DNA of 64,000 bases, taken from contig NZ_FOAI01000009.1 in NCBI RefSeq assembly GCF_900109705.1, positions 119,101 to 183,100 of the forward strand. Reading direction: 5' to 3'. Source of the stretch: Roseivivax marinus (GTDB lineage: Bacteria > Pseudomonadota > Alphaproteobacteria > Rhodobacterales > Rhodobacteraceae). Numbering within the stretch: the first letter of the stretch is position 1; each line of letters starts with the position of its first letter. Both the position numbers and the translations under genes were made by a program. Positions 27,635-37,356 of the stretch are shown in pieces. The notes under the pieces were generated by a model. It saw only the letters and a program-made list of their open reading frames with translations, searched no databases and was not told where the DNA came from.

Positions 27635-27773
27635 GAGGATATCCTTTGGTCCGTGTGTGTCTGTCGGGCTGGAAACGCAACGTGTGCGAGCGCGGTTCCG
27701 GTTGCACGCACGGGGCGCGCCCGCTAGCCCTTATGGCGGAGACGCCGCGCCCGACGCGGCGGGGGAGGTCGAA

Positions 27774-28937
27774 ATGTTCAATGCCGTCATGCGGTTCGAT
27801 CTGGGCGACGATGTCGAAGCCCTGCGCGAGACCGTGCATCGCTGGGCGCAGGAGCGGGTGAAGCCCGAGGCCGCGCGGATCGACAGCGAAAATGCCTTTC
27901 CGCCGAAGCTCTGGCGCGAGATGGGCGATCTGGGCCTCCTGGGCATCACAGTGGACGAAGAGTGGGGCGGGGCCGGCATGGGCTACCTCGCGCACACCGT
28001 CGCGGTCGAGGAGATCGCCCGCGCTTCGGCCAGCGTGTCTCTGAGCTACGGCGCGCACTCGAACCTCTGCGTGAACCAGATCAAGCTGAACGCCACCGAC
28101 GCGCAGAAGTCGAAATACCTGCCTCGGCTCGTTTCGGGCGAACACGTGGGCGCGCTGGCCATGTCCGAGGCGGGGGCAGGTTCGGACGTTGTGTCGATGA
28201 GCCTCGGCGCCGAGAAGCGCAACGACCATTACCGCCTGAACGGCACCAAGTACTGGATCACCAACGGCCCCGATGCCGACACGCTCGTGGTCTACGCCAA
28301 GACCGACAAGGACGCGGGCTCCAAGGGGATCACCGCCTTCCTGATCGAGAAGGAGATGACCGGCTTCTCGACCTCGCCGCACTTCGACAAGCTCGGGATG
28401 CGGGGGTCGAACACCGCGGAGCTGGTCTTCGAGGATGTCGAGGTGCCGTTCGAGAATGTGTTGGGCGAGGAGGGTCGCGGTGTCGCCGTCCTGATGTCCG
28501 GCCTCGACTACGAGCGCGTGGTCCTCGCGGGCATCGGTCTGGGCATCATGGCCGCCTGTCTCGACGAGGTCATGCCCTACCTGTCGGAGCGCAAGCAGTT
28601 CGGCAAGCCGATCGGGACGTTCCAGCTCATGCAGGGCAAGATCGCCGACATGTATACCGCGATGAACTCGGCGCGGGCCTATGTCTACGAGGTCGCAAAG
28701 GCCTGCGACGCAGGCCGCGTGACCCGGCAGGACGCGGCGGCCTGCTGTCTCTACGCCTCGGAGCAGGCGATGGTGCAGGCGCACCAGGCGGTGCAGGCGA
28801 TGGGCGGCGCGGGCTTCATGGCCGACGCGCCGGTCGCACGGCTCTTCCGCGACGCCAAGCTGATGGAGATCGGCGCAGGCACCTCCGAGATCCGGCGGAT
28901 GCTGGTGGGGCGCGAACTGATGGCGGCGATGGCGTGA
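27774..28937 (+). CDS. ivd: Isovaleryl-CoA dehydrogenase
   Basis: 387 residues, an FAD acyl-CoA dehydrogenase. The call as isovaleryl-CoA dehydrogenase rests on the catalytic Glu at position 247 in [12 protein letters not shown], and on Gly in place of the usual catalytic Glu near the C-terminus (GAGTSEIRR), which is the IVD pattern. Other motifs: [36 protein letters not shown]. It oxidises isovaleryl-CoA to 3-methylcrotonyl-CoA, passing electrons to ETF. A strong GGGGGAGG precedes the ATG. It opens the leucine-degradation cluster and is divergent from the stress-protein gene. Confidence 0.94.
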   Translation: MFNAVMRFDLGDDVEALRETVHRWAQERVKPEAARIDSENAFPPKLWREMGDLGLLGITVDEEWGGAGMGYLAHTVAVEEIARASASVSLSYGAHSNLCVNQIKLNATDAQKSKYLPRLVSGEHVGALAMSEAGAGSDVVSMSLGAEKRNDHYRLNGTKYWITNGPDADTLVVYAKTDKDAGSKGITAFLIEKEMTGFSTSPHFDKLGMRGSNTAELVFEDVEVPFENVLGEEGRGVAVLMSGLDYERVVLAGIGLGIMAACLDEVMPYLSERKQFGKPIGTFQLMQGKIADMYTAMNSARAYVYEVAKACDAGRVTRQDAAACCLYASEQAMVQAHQAVQAMGGAGFMADAPVARLFRDAKLMEIGAGTSEIRRMLVGRELMAAMA

Positions 28938-29018
28938 TGCAAGGCGGCTTCGTGCGCGGCGGCGGGTCTGCTACGGTGGGGACGTTTCAGACCGTTCCTT
29001 TCCACGAAGGCCTTTGCC

Positions 29019-29492
29019 ATGATCCGACTGCTTGCCGCCCTGTGTCTTCTTGCCCTGCCCACGACGCTCCCGGCGCAGGGCGCCCGTGCGCCCTCGCAAT
29101 CCGAGGTCGGCGCCCTCGAGTCCTGCATCGCCTCGCAATCACGCGGTGGTCCGCCGGCGCAGGTGGCCAAGGCCTGCAGCGGCGTGATCGCGGACCGGTG
29201 CCCGGACGACACCACCATCGGCATCTCGCAATGCCTTCAGACCGAGACCGCGGCATGGGACACGCTGCTCAACCGTTGGTGGGGACCGATGAAGGCCAAC
29301 GCGCAGCGAAACGGCACCTGGGATCGGCTGCTGGCCGACCAGCGCGCCTGGATCGCCCGCAAGGAAGCCGCCTGTGCGGCGGTCTACGAGGAGTGGAAGG
29401 ACGGCTCCATCCGCACGATCATGGCGGCGACTTGTCTGCGCGACTGGACCGCCGAGAAGACGGCCGAGTTCTACGCCGCGCTTCATCGCTGA
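29019..29492 (+). CDS. Exported LprI-like (DUF1311) protein
   Basis: 157 residues with a signal peptide (about 1-20, LLAALCLLALPTTLPAQG). The mature part has six cysteines in the spacing of the DUF1311/lysozyme-inhibitor LprI family (ESC, KACSG, DRCPD, SQCLQTE, AACAAV, ATCLRD) and the helical motif AWDTLLNRWWGPMKAN. LprI of Mycobacterium inhibits lysozyme; whether this one does is unknown. It sits 81 bp after ivd inside the leucine cluster, with no obvious metabolic link. Confidence 0.8.
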   Translation: MIRLLAALCLLALPTTLPAQGARAPSQSEVGALESCIASQSRGGPPAQVAKACSGVIADRCPDDTTIGISQCLQTETAAWDTLLNRWWGPMKANAQRNGTWDRLLADQRAWIARKEAACAAVYEEWKDGSIRTIMAATCLRDWTAEKTAEFYAALHR

Positions 29493-29514
29493 CCCTGCCG
29501 GGACCGGCGGCGCC

Positions 29515-29850
29515 ATGATGCGCGCGCTGTGGCTTCTGCCGGTCGGCCTGCTGGTGCTGCTGGCCTTCTATCTGGGCTGGCAGCAGGGCTATGCCCGAGC
29601 CACGCTGTCCGAGACCGAGGTCATCTCGGCCTATGCCGAGCGCTATCTCGCCGACCGCGCCCGCGACGGCACCGCTGACGGCGCGTCCCCCGCGCAGTGC
29701 CGCGCGCTGCCGGGCGAACAGGCGGGCGTCTGGCTGGTGGTCGTCTGCGGACCCGAACCCCATGACGAGGCGCGCCACTACACCTACTACGTGCGCCGCT
29801 CTGGCGCGTTGGCCCGCGTGGTCGGGCCGGGAGAGGGCGCCGATGCCTGA
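29515..29850 (+). CDS. Membrane-anchored hypothetical protein, 111 aa
   Basis: 111 residues: one N-terminal hydrophobic helix (about 3-25, LWLLPVGLLVLLAFYLGW) and an extracytoplasmic domain with two cysteines (QCRALPG, VVCGPE) that could pair. The region SAYAERYLADRARDG is helical and VWLVVVCGPEPHDEARHYTYYV is strand-rich. No known family. It starts 22 bp after the LprI-like gene, with two adjacent Met codons, and is followed by the acyl-CoA ligase. Probably co-transcribed with the leucine genes. Confidence 0.62.
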   Translation: MMRALWLLPVGLLVLLAFYLGWQQGYARATLSETEVISAYAERYLADRARDGTADGASPAQCRALPGEQAGVWLVVVCGPEPHDEARHYTYYVRRSGALARVVGPGEGADA

Positions 29851-29888
29851 GCCCCGCCGCCGCGCCATCCCCACACCGGAGACTGCCC

Positions 29889-31463
29889 ATGCGTGAGCCG
29901 CGCACCCTGCGTCCGAAGCCTTACGACGCGCTCGTGTCGCGGTTTCGCTGGGATCTGCCCGAGACGCTGAACATGGCCGAGCAAGTGGTCGACGGCTGGG
30001 CCGCGATCGAGCCCGACCGCATCGCGATCATCGACCTCACCGACGGCGCGCGGAGAAGCTGGACCTACGGGCAGCTCTGGGACCTGTCGCGCCGGGTCGA
30101 GGCGGCGCTGATCGAGAAGGGCGTCATGCGCGGCGACCGCGTGGGCGTGCTGCTGTCGCAATCGCCGCTGACCATTGCCGCCCACGTCGCGGCCTGGCGG
30201 CTGGGGGCGATCTCGGTGCCGCTCTTCAAGCTGTTCCAGCGCGAGGCACTGAAAAGCCGGATCGACGATTCCGGTCTCGGCGTCGTAGTCTCCGACGACG
30301 AGGGCCGCGCGGCGCTTGCCGGCATGGGGCCGGCCGTTCTGACTCGCGCCGACCTGCGCGCGCCGGGCAAGCCCAGCAACGCGGGCGTCGAGACCGGGCC
30401 GGACGATGCGGCGGTGCTGATCTACACCTCCGGCACCACCGGCAAGCCGAAGGGTGCGCTGCACGGCCACCGGGTTCTGACCGGCCATCTGCCGGGCGTC
30501 GAGATGAGCCACGATTTCCTCGGAGAGCGGGGCGACGTTCTGTGGACGCCGGCGGACTGGGCGTGGATCGGCGGGCTGTTCGACGTGGCCATGCCGGGTC
30601 TTGCGCTGGGCGTGCCCGTGGTTGCGGCCCGTTTGCCGAAGTTCACTCCCGACGAATGCCGGCGCATCTGCCGCGAGGGCGCCGTGCGCAACGTGTTCTT
30701 CCCGCCGACGGTGCTGCGGATGCTCAAGTCCGCCGACACCCGGATCGAGGGCCTGCGCACCGTCGCCTCGGGCGGCGAGCCCCTGGGCGCCGAGATGCTG
30801 GCCTGGAGCCGCGAGGCGCTGGGCGTCACGATCAACGAGTTCTACGGCCAGACCGAGTGCAACATGGTCGCCTCGTCCTGCGGCCGCCTGTTCGAGCCCC
30901 GTCCGGGCTGTATCGGCCGCGCCGTGCCCGGCCACCGCGTCGCCGTCATCGGCCCCGACGGAGACCCCTGCGACGGCGAAGGCGACGTTGCCGTCAAGCG
31001 CGGCTCGGCGGCGATGATGCTGGAATACTGGCGCAAGCCCGAAGAGACGCAGGCCAAGTTCCGGGGCCGCTGGATGCTGACCGGGGACCGCGGCGTCCTG
31101 GAGGACGGTTTCCTGCGCTTCGTGGGCCGCGAGGACGACGTCATCACGTCGTCGGGCTACCGCATCGGCCCGTCCGAGATCGAGGATTGCCTTATGACCC
31201 ACGACGCCGTGGCGACCGTGGGCGTGGTCGGCAAGCCCGACCCCATGCGCACCGAGATCGTGAAGGCCTACGTGGTCCTGCGCGCGGGCGTCGAGCCCTC
31301 GGACGTACTGGCCGACGAATTGAAGACATGGGTGAAGGAGCGGCTTGCCAGCTACTCCTACCCCCGCGAGGTCGCCTTTCTCCCCGAGCTGCCGATGACC
31401 GTTTCGGGCAAGGTGATCCGCAAGGACCTGAAGGCGCGGGCCGTGGAAGAGGGCGAAGAATGA
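29889..31463 (+). CDS. AMP-dependent acyl-CoA synthetase
   Basis: 524 residues of the ANL superfamily. Adenylation motifs are intact: [36 protein letters not shown] and the C-terminal [11 protein letters not shown] with catalytic Lys. It joins a carboxylate to CoA through an acyl-AMP. In this cluster the substrate may be isovalerate, another branched acid, or acetoacetate; sequence alone does not decide. Its last bases overlap the start of mccB (ATG 31460 inside its final codons), so the two are translationally coupled. Confidence 0.88.
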   Translation: MREPRTLRPKPYDALVSRFRWDLPETLNMAEQVVDGWAAIEPDRIAIIDLTDGARRSWTYGQLWDLSRRVEAALIEKGVMRGDRVGVLLSQSPLTIAAHVAAWRLGAISVPLFKLFQREALKSRIDDSGLGVVVSDDEGRAALAGMGPAVLTRADLRAPGKPSNAGVETGPDDAAVLIYTSGTTGKPKGALHGHRVLTGHLPGVEMSHDFLGERGDVLWTPADWAWIGGLFDVAMPGLALGVPVVAARLPKFTPDECRRICREGAVRNVFFPPTVLRMLKSADTRIEGLRTVASGGEPLGAEMLAWSREALGVTINEFYGQTECNMVASSCGRLFEPRPGCIGRAVPGHRVAVIGPDGDPCDGEGDVAVKRGSAAMMLEYWRKPEETQAKFRGRWMLTGDRGVLEDGFLRFVGREDDVITSSGYRIGPSEIEDCLMTHDAVATVGVVGKPDPMRTEIVKAYVVLRAGVEPSDVLADELKTWVKERLASYSYPREVAFLPELPMTVSGKVIRKDLKARAVEEGEE

Positions 31464-33064
31464 AACTGAAATCCCAGGCGATCCCCACCTCCGAGGACTT
31501 TCGCGCCAACCGCGCGGCGCATCTGGAGGCGCTTGCGGTCGTGCGCGAGGCCGCCGAGGCCGCAATGGCGGGGGGCGGCGAGCGGGCCCGCAAGCGGCAT
31601 CTCGACCGCGGCAAGATGCTCCCGCGAGAGCGGGTGGCGAACCTGCTCGACCCGGGCTCGCCGTTCCTCGAGGTGGGCGCGCTGGCCGCGACCGGCATGT
31701 ACGACGGCGCGGCGCCGGGGGCCGGGGCCATCGCCGGGATCGGACGGGTCCACGGGCAGGAGGTCATGGTGGTCTGCAACGACGCCACCGTGAAGGGCGG
31801 CACCTACTATCCGATGACCGTGAAGAAGCACCTGCGCGCGCAGGAGATCGCGGAGGAGAACCACCTGCCGTGCATCTACCTTGTCGACAGCGGGGGCGCG
31901 AACCTGCCCAACCAGGACGAGGTCTTTCCCGACCGCGATCACTTCGGCCGGATCTTCTACAACCAGGCGCGGATGAGCGCGAAGAACATCCCGCAGATTG
32001 CCGTGGTCATGGGCTCGTGCACCGCGGGCGGCGCCTATGTGCCCGCGATGTCGGACGTGACCATCATCGTGAAGGAGCAGGGCACGATCTTCCTCGCCGG
32101 CCCGCCGCTGGTAAAGGCCGCGACGGGCGAGGTCGTCTCGGCCGAGGAGCTGGGCGGCGGCGACGTTCACACCCGGCTGTCGGGCGTGGCCGACTACCTC
32201 GCCGAGGACGACGCCCACGCGCTGGCGCTGGCGCGGCGGGCCGTGGAGAGCCTGAACCGGACGCGCCCCGCCACGGTGGACTGGCAGAGCCCCGAGCCCC
32301 CCGCCTACGACCCCGAAGAGATTCTCGGCGTGGTTCCTGCGGACCTCCGCACCCCCTACGACATAACCGAGGTGATCGCGCGGCTGGTAGACGGCTCACG
32401 CTTCGACGCCTTCAAGCCGCGCTTCGGCGAGACGCTCGTGACGGGCTTCGCCCACGTGCACGGATGCCCGGTCGGCATCGTCGCGAACAACGGCGTGCTC
32501 TTTTCCGAAGCCGCGCAGAAGGGCGCGCATTTCATCGAGTTGTGTTCGCAGCGGGGTATCCCGCTCGTGTTCCTGCAGAACATCACCGGCTTCATGGTCG
32601 GCAAGAAGTACGAGAACGAGGGCATCGCCCGGAACGGCGCCAAGATGGTCACGGCGGTGGCGACGACGAGCGTGCCCAAGATCACCATGCTGGTCGGCGG
32701 CTCCTTCGGGGCCGGGAACTACGGCATGGCGGGCCGCGCCTACCAGCCGCGCTTCCTCTGGACGTGGCCGAACAGCCGCATCTCGGTCATGGGTGGAGAA
32801 CAGGCCGCGGGAGTGCTGGCGACCGTCAAGCGCGCCTCGATGGAGAAGGCGGGCGAGGATTGGTCGGCCGAGGCGGAGGCCGAGTTTAAGCGTCCCACGG
32901 TCGAGATGTTCGAGCGCCAGTCCCACCCGCTCTACGCCTCTGCACGGCTCTGGGACGACGGCGTCATCGACCCGCGCCGGTCGCGCGACGTGCTGGCCCT
33001 GTCGTTGTCGGCGGCTCTGAACGCGCCGATCGGGGAGACACGCTTCGGCGTGTTCCGGATGTGA
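31460..33064 (+). CDS. mccB: Methylcrotonyl-CoA carboxylase, carboxyltransferase (beta) subunit
   Basis: 534 residues, a carboxyltransferase with N- and C-terminal crotonase-like halves. It moves CO2 from biotin on MccA to 3-methylcrotonyl-CoA. Features: RDRGKML-type start region ([13 protein letters not shown]), [53 protein letters not shown] and [20 protein letters not shown]. Context (ivd, mccA, hmgL) separates it from propionyl-CoA carboxylase. Unusually, a nuclease-like gene lies between it and mccA; their ends overlap by a few bases. Confidence 0.95.
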   Translation: MKLKSQAIPTSEDFRANRAAHLEALAVVREAAEAAMAGGGERARKRHLDRGKMLPRERVANLLDPGSPFLEVGALAATGMYDGAAPGAGAIAGIGRVHGQEVMVVCNDATVKGGTYYPMTVKKHLRAQEIAEENHLPCIYLVDSGGANLPNQDEVFPDRDHFGRIFYNQARMSAKNIPQIAVVMGSCTAGGAYVPAMSDVTIIVKEQGTIFLAGPPLVKAATGEVVSAEELGGGDVHTRLSGVADYLAEDDAHALALARRAVESLNRTRPATVDWQSPEPPAYDPEEILGVVPADLRTPYDITEVIARLVDGSRFDAFKPRFGETLVTGFAHVHGCPVGIVANNGVLFSEAAQKGAHFIELCSQRGIPLVFLQNITGFMVGKKYENEGIARNGAKMVTAVATTSVPKITMLVGGSFGAGNYGMAGRAYQPRFLWTWPNSRISVMGGEQAAGVLATVKRASMEKAGEDWSAEAEAEFKRPTVEMFERQSHPLYASARLWDDGVIDPRRSRDVLALSLSAALNAPIGETRFGVFRM

Positions 33065-33678
33065 GCAGAGGCATGGGCGATCGCCGCGTCATACGCTTTA
33101 CGCGCCATCCGCGTCGTCATCCCAAGTGGACCCTCGGAGACGCTCCGGGGCGGTCGCGGACACGACGGGGCCGCCGGCGGTCCGCTCCCAAACTGGTACT
33201 GGCCGCGGTTCTGGTTGCCACCATGGGGCCCGCGATTGCCGACCCGGTGATGGGATTTGCCAGGTCGAAAGGCAGCTGCACACCGCTTGCGCTTGTTGAC
33301 GGCGACACGATGAAGGCTTTGTGCGACGGACGCGGTGTCGTCTCGGTGCGCTTCGTCGGTTTCGACACGCCGGAGATGGCGGGACGCTGCACGTCCGAGA
33401 TCTGGCGTGCCTACGCGGCTACCTGGGCGTTGCGATGGTCGCTGTTCGCTCATGGGCCGCTGACGACCACCATGCAGGGCAGCGATCGATACGACCGGGT
33501 GCTTGTCCGTGCCGTGTCTGGCGGCGTGCCGGTCGCGCGTCGCATGATCGAGACCGGCCTCGCCCGAGCTTACGCCGGAGGCCCTCGGGCAGGTTGGTGC
33601 AGTTCACAAGAGCGCACCGCCGTGACGGGCGCGGGACGGGATATTTGGACCACGAAGAAGACGGGACGGAGTGCGTGA
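33061..33678 (+). CDS. Membrane-anchored or exported thermonuclease-family protein
   Basis: 205 residues from GTG 33061 (ATG 33073 also possible). An Arg-rich head (thirteen Arg in the first 40 residues) precedes a hydrophobic helix (about 44-60), then a staphylococcal-nuclease domain. Active-site residues align with the Staphylococcus enzyme: Asp82 in VDGDT, Arg97 and Asp102-Thr103-Glu105 in RFVGFDTPE, Arg146 in RYDRVLVR. It should be a calcium-dependent nuclease, likely acting outside the cytoplasm. The start overlaps the mccB stop and the stop overlaps the mccA ATG, so it is translationally embedded between carboxylase subunits. The last codons coincide with an interspersed motif copy. Confidence 0.82.
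   Translation: MSRGMGDRRVIRFTRHPRRHPKWTLGDAPGRSRTRRGRRRSAPKLVLAAVLVATMGPAIADPVMGFARSKGSCTPLALVDGDTMKALCDGRGVVSVRFVGFDTPEMAGRCTSEIWRAYAATWALRWSLFAHGPLTTTMQGSDRYDRVLVRAVSGGVPVARRMIETGLARAYAGGPRAGWCSSQERTAVTGAGRDIWTTKKTGRSA
33638..33662. repeat. Interspersed motif, variant copy E
   Basis: GGGATATTTGGACC followed by ACGAAGAAGAC matches the pattern of the intergenic motif near 37268, an A/T core 5' of GAAGAAG. Here it lies inside the last codons of the nuclease gene, just before the mccA start, and may have supplied the C-terminus of that protein. Confidence 0.4.
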
Positions 33679-35636
33679 TGTTCACCAGGATCCTGATCGC
33701 CAACAGGGGCGAGATCGCGGTGCGGGTGATCCGCACGGCGCGGGCCATGGGGCTGCGGACCGTGGCGGTGCATTCGGACGTCGACGCCGATGCGCTGCAC
33801 GTGGCCGAGGCCGACGAGGCGGTGGCGATCGGGGGCGCCGCACCCTCCGAGAGCTACCTCCGCGCGGACGCGGTGATCGAGGCCGCGCGCGCCACTGGCG
33901 CCGAGGCGATCCATCCCGGGTACGGGTTCCTCTCGGAGAACCCCGGGTTCGTCGAGGCGGTGGAGGCGGCGGGGCTCGTCTTCGTCGGACCTTCGGCCGA
34001 GGCGATCCGCAAGACGGGTCTCAAGGACGCGGCCAAGCGGCTCATGGAAGAGGCCGGGGTGCCGGTGGTGCCCGGCTACATGGGCGAGGATCAGGATGCC
34101 GGGCGGCTTGCCGAGGAGGCGGAACGGATCGGCTTTCCGGTCCTGATCAAGGCGGTCGCGGGTGGCGGCGGCAAGGGCATGCGCCGGGTCGACGCCGCCG
34201 GTGACTTCGCCGACGCGCTCGAGGCTGCGCGCAACGAGGCGCGGGGCGCCTTCGGCAATGACGCGGTCCTGATCGAGAAGTTCGTCGCCACGCCGCGCCA
34301 CATCGAGGTGCAGGTCTTTGGTGACGGAACGCGCGCCGTTCACCTCTTCGAGCGGGACTGCTCGCTTCAGCGGCGGCACCAGAAGGTGATCGAGGAAGCG
34401 CCCGCGCCGGGCATGACCGACGAGATGCGCGCGGCCATGGGCGAAGCGGCTGTGCGCGCGGCCGAGGCCATCGGCTATGCCGGGGCGGGCACGGTGGAGT
34501 TCATCGTGGACGCCAGTGACGGCCTGCGGCCGGACCGGTTCTACTTCATGGAGATGAACACCCGCCTCCAGGTCGAGCATCCGGTGACCGAACTGGTGAC
34601 CGGCGTCGACCTCGTGGAGTGGCAGTTGCGCGTGGCGGCGGGCGAGCCGCTGCCGGCCCGGCAGGACGAACTGTCGCTCAGCGGGCATGCTTTCGAGGCG
34701 CGGCTCTATGCCGAGGACGTGCCGGCGGGGTTCCTGCCTGCCACGGGCCGGCTTTCGACGCTGACGTTCCCCGACGGCGTGCGCGCGGACAGTGGCGTCC
34801 GAGCGGGCGACGCGATCAGCCCGCACTACGACCCGATGATCGCCAAGCTGGTGGTGCACGGGGCGACACGAGCGGTGGCGCTGCGCAAGCTGGCGCGCGC
34901 GCTCGAGGACACGCAGGTCGCGGGCACCACCACCAATCTCGCCTTTCTCGGCGCGCTGGCCCGCCACGCGGGCTTCGCGGCGGGCGAGGTCGATACGGGG
35001 CTGATCGCACGCGACCTCGATGCGCTGGTCGCGGCGCCTGCGCCGGGGCCCGCAACGGTCGCCGAGGCGGCGCTGACGGCGGCCGGGCTCGACGGGCCGG
35101 CGGCGCCATTCCAGGGCTTCGCCTTGTGGCAGGCGCCGGTGCGCACGGTGGCGTTGCAGCGCGACGGGACCGAGATCGCCTGTCGGCTGCGCTGTCATGG
35201 CCCCGACCACATAGAGCTCGAGGCGGATGGCGCGGCGGCGGTCACGGTCGAGCGGCGCGGTGGCGGCTGGTGGATCGACGGTGCCCCCGCCCGCGGCGCG
35301 GCCCGCCACGACGGGCGTGTGACGGTCTTTGCCCACCCCGCGGCGACATTCGACGTGGTCGATCCGCTGGAACGGGCGGCGGCGGCCTCGGGCGCGCCGG
35401 TGATCGAGGCCCCGATGCCGGGCCGCGTGGTGCACGTCGCCGTGACCGCGGGCCAGGAGGTGCGCGAGGGCGAACGGCTGGCGGTCCTCGAAGCGATGAA
35501 GATGGAACATGCGCTGACCGCGTGGCGCGATGGCGTGGTGGCAGAGGTCCTGGTGGCCGAGGGCGACCAGGTGGAGGCCGGCGCGTCGCTGGTGCGGCTC
35601 GAGGACGAGGAGCCGGCCGGGGAGGGCGCGGCATGA
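33678..35636 (+). CDS. mccA: Methylcrotonyl-CoA carboxylase, biotin-carrying (alpha) subunit
   Basis: 652 residues: biotin carboxylase (about 1-445: RILIANRGEIAVRVIRTAR, the ATP loop AVAGGGGKGMRR, EMNTRLQVEHPVTE), a BT linker domain and a C-terminal biotinyl domain with EAMKMEH, biotin on Lys608. It carboxylates biotin with bicarbonate and ATP and hands CO2 to MccB. Biotin is attached by BirA, encoded at 60105. ATG 33678 overlaps the upstream nuclease stop by one base, so expression depends on translation of that gene unless an internal start is used. Confidence 0.96.
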   Translation: MFTRILIANRGEIAVRVIRTARAMGLRTVAVHSDVDADALHVAEADEAVAIGGAAPSESYLRADAVIEAARATGAEAIHPGYGFLSENPGFVEAVEAAGLVFVGPSAEAIRKTGLKDAAKRLMEEAGVPVVPGYMGEDQDAGRLAEEAERIGFPVLIKAVAGGGGKGMRRVDAAGDFADALEAARNEARGAFGNDAVLIEKFVATPRHIEVQVFGDGTRAVHLFERDCSLQRRHQKVIEEAPAPGMTDEMRAAMGEAAVRAAEAIGYAGAGTVEFIVDASDGLRPDRFYFMEMNTRLQVEHPVTELVTGVDLVEWQLRVAAGEPLPARQDELSLSGHAFEARLYAEDVPAGFLPATGRLSTLTFPDGVRADSGVRAGDAISPHYDPMIAKLVVHGATRAVALRKLARALEDTQVAGTTTNLAFLGALARHAGFAAGEVDTGLIARDLDALVAAPAPGPATVAEAALTAAGLDGPAAPFQGFALWQAPVRTVALQRDGTEIACRLRCHGPDHIELEADGAAAVTVERRGGGWWIDGAPARGAARHDGRVTVFAHPAATFDVVDPLERAAAASGAPVIEAPMPGRVVHVAVTAGQEVREGERLAVLEAMKMEHALTAWRDGVVAEVLVAEGDQVEAGASLVRLEDEEPAGEGAA

Positions 35637-36322
35637 GCGGGATCCGCCTGCACCATTGCCCGCAGAGCCGATCCATGCGGACGCTCTGGCTGTTGCACGA
35701 ACTGGGGGTGGACGCCGAGGTGGTGGTCCATCCCTTCGACCGCTCGTTGCGCGCGCCGGACTACCTGGCGCTGTCGCCCGCGGGGCGGGTCCCGGCGCTC
35801 GAGATCGACGGGCGTACGCTCTTCGAGACCGGCGCGATCACGGAATACCTGTGCGAGCGGTTCCCGGACGCCGGGATGGGCTGCGCCCCGGGCGATCCGG
35901 CGCGCGCCGACTGGCTCATCTGGCTGCATTTCGCCGAAACCCTGAGCCAGCATTCGGCGGCCCTGACGCAGCAGCACGTGATGCTCTACGAGGACCACAT
36001 GCGCAGTCCCGTCGTCATGAAGCTCGAGGCCGCGCGGCTGGGCAAATGCTACGCCGCGCTGGAAGCCCGCCTGTCGGAGGGCGCCGGGCGCGACTGGCTG
36101 GCGGCGGAGCGGTTCACCGCCGCCGATCTGAGCGTGGCGCAGGCGCTCTACATGGCGCGCCACTTCGCGCCGCTGGACGGGCACGCCCGGCTTGTCGACT
36201 GGTATGCCCGGGCGACCGACCGGCCGGCCTTCGCCGCGGCGCTGCCGAAGGACGGCGAGGCGCGGCTTTATGCGCAGGACTTCTACGCGGCATGGCCCAT
36301 GGACACTGCGGGGACGGCATGA
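35633..36322 (+). CDS. Glutathione S-transferase family protein
   Basis: 229 residues. The N-terminal thioredoxin-like domain begins IRLHHCPQSRSMRTLWLLHEL, with Ser in the glutathione-activating region, cis-Pro in GRVPALE and the ETGAITEYL glutathione loop. The C-terminal all-helical domain includes RFTAADLSVAQALYMA. It overlaps mccA and hmgL by ATGA junctions. GSTs in CoA-thioester pathways may act in isomerisation or detoxify reactive enoyl-CoA intermediates; this is inference from context. Confidence 0.88.
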   Translation: MSGIRLHHCPQSRSMRTLWLLHELGVDAEVVVHPFDRSLRAPDYLALSPAGRVPALEIDGRTLFETGAITEYLCERFPDAGMGCAPGDPARADWLIWLHFAETLSQHSAALTQQHVMLYEDHMRSPVVMKLEAARLGKCYAALEARLSEGAGRDWLAAERFTAADLSVAQALYMARHFAPLDGHARLVDWYARATDRPAFAAALPKDGEARLYAQDFYAAWPMDTAGTA

Positions 36323-37179
36323 GCGACCGGGTGGAGATCTTCGAGGTCGGCCCACGCGACGGGCTCCAAAACGAGCCGGAGCCGATCCCGGTCGAGGCCA
36401 AGGTCGCGCTGGTGGACCTTCTGTCGCGCGCGGGCTTCCGCCGGATCGAGGCGGCGAGCTTCGTCAGCCCGAAATGGGTGCCGCAGATGGCATCCTCGGG
36501 CGAGGTCATGGCACGGATCGCGCGCGCCCCGGGGGTCTCCTACGCGGCGCTCACGCCGAACCTGAAGGGCTTCGAGGCGGCGATGGCGGCGGGCGTCGAC
36601 GAGGTGGCGATCTTCGCCTCGGCCTCGGAGGGCTTCAGCCGCGCGAACCTCAACTGCTCCATCGCCGAGAGCCTCGAGCGGTTCGCGCCGGTGGCCGAGG
36701 CGGCGCGGGCGCGGGACGTGCCGGTGCGGGGCTATGTGTCCTGCGTGGTCGAGTGCCCGTTCGACGGTGCCGTGCCGCCCGAACAGACCGCCCACGTGAC
36801 CGCGGCGCTCAGGGCGCTCGGGGTCTACGAGGTCAGTCTCGGCGACACGATCGGGCAGGGGACGCCCGAGGCGGTGGACGCGATGCTGGCCTCCGTGCTG
36901 GACGAGGTGCCGGCGAACGCGCTCGCCGGGCATTTCCACGACACCTCGGGGCGCGCTCTCGAGAACGTGGACGTCGCTCTCGCGCGCGGGCTGCGGGTGT
37001 TCGACGCGGCGGTCGGCGGGCTCGGCGGCTGCCCCTATGCGCCCGGGGCCCGCGGTAACGTCGCGACGGAGAAGGTCGCCGCGCACGTGGAGGCGCTGGG
37101 TCACGATACAGGACTTGACCGGGCGGTCCTGTCGGAGGCGGCGGCGCTGGCGCGGACCATGCGCGAGGGGCGGCAATGA
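36319..37179 (+). CDS. hmgL: Hydroxymethylglutaryl-CoA lyase
   Basis: 286 residues, a TIM-barrel aldolase of the HMGL family. It splits HMG-CoA to acetyl-CoA and acetoacetate, ending leucine breakdown. Motifs: EVGPRDGLQNE (catalytic Arg and Asp), ASFVSPKWVPQMA, SLGDTIGQGTP, GHFHDTSGRALEN (metal-binding His pair) and GGLGGCPYAPGARGN with the catalytic Cys. Start overlaps the GST gene by 4 bases. A 177-bp gap with an interspersed motif separates it from the next hydratase gene. Confidence 0.96.
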   Translation: MSDRVEIFEVGPRDGLQNEPEPIPVEAKVALVDLLSRAGFRRIEAASFVSPKWVPQMASSGEVMARIARAPGVSYAALTPNLKGFEAAMAAGVDEVAIFASASEGFSRANLNCSIAESLERFAPVAEAARARDVPVRGYVSCVVECPFDGAVPPEQTAHVTAALRALGVYEVSLGDTIGQGTPEAVDAMLASVLDEVPANALAGHFHDTSGRALENVDVALARGLRVFDAAVGGLGGCPYAPGARGNVATEKVAAHVEALGHDTGLDRAVLSEAAALARTMREGRQ

Positions 37180-37267
37180 CGCGACCAAAGAGCCGGTGGA
37201 CGACCTGACGCGGGACAGGACATGCATTGACGACCCCCTCGGATCGGGGGCGCCACACCCGGACCCC

Positions 37268-37294
37268 CGGGAATTTTTGAACCAGGAAGAAGGG
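37268..37294. repeat. Interspersed motif, variant copy F
   Basis: CGGGAATTTTTGAACC followed by AGGAAGAAGGGCC, an A/T-rich core 5' of GAAGAAG as at 33638. It lies in the 177-bp intergenic region between hmgL and the hydratase gene. No terminator hairpin is evident here. Confidence 0.45.
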
Positions 37295-37356
37295 CCGCAT
37301 CATTATTCGAGACGCGGCTTCAGGCGAACGCGTGATTACGCCGGGAAGGAATTGAA

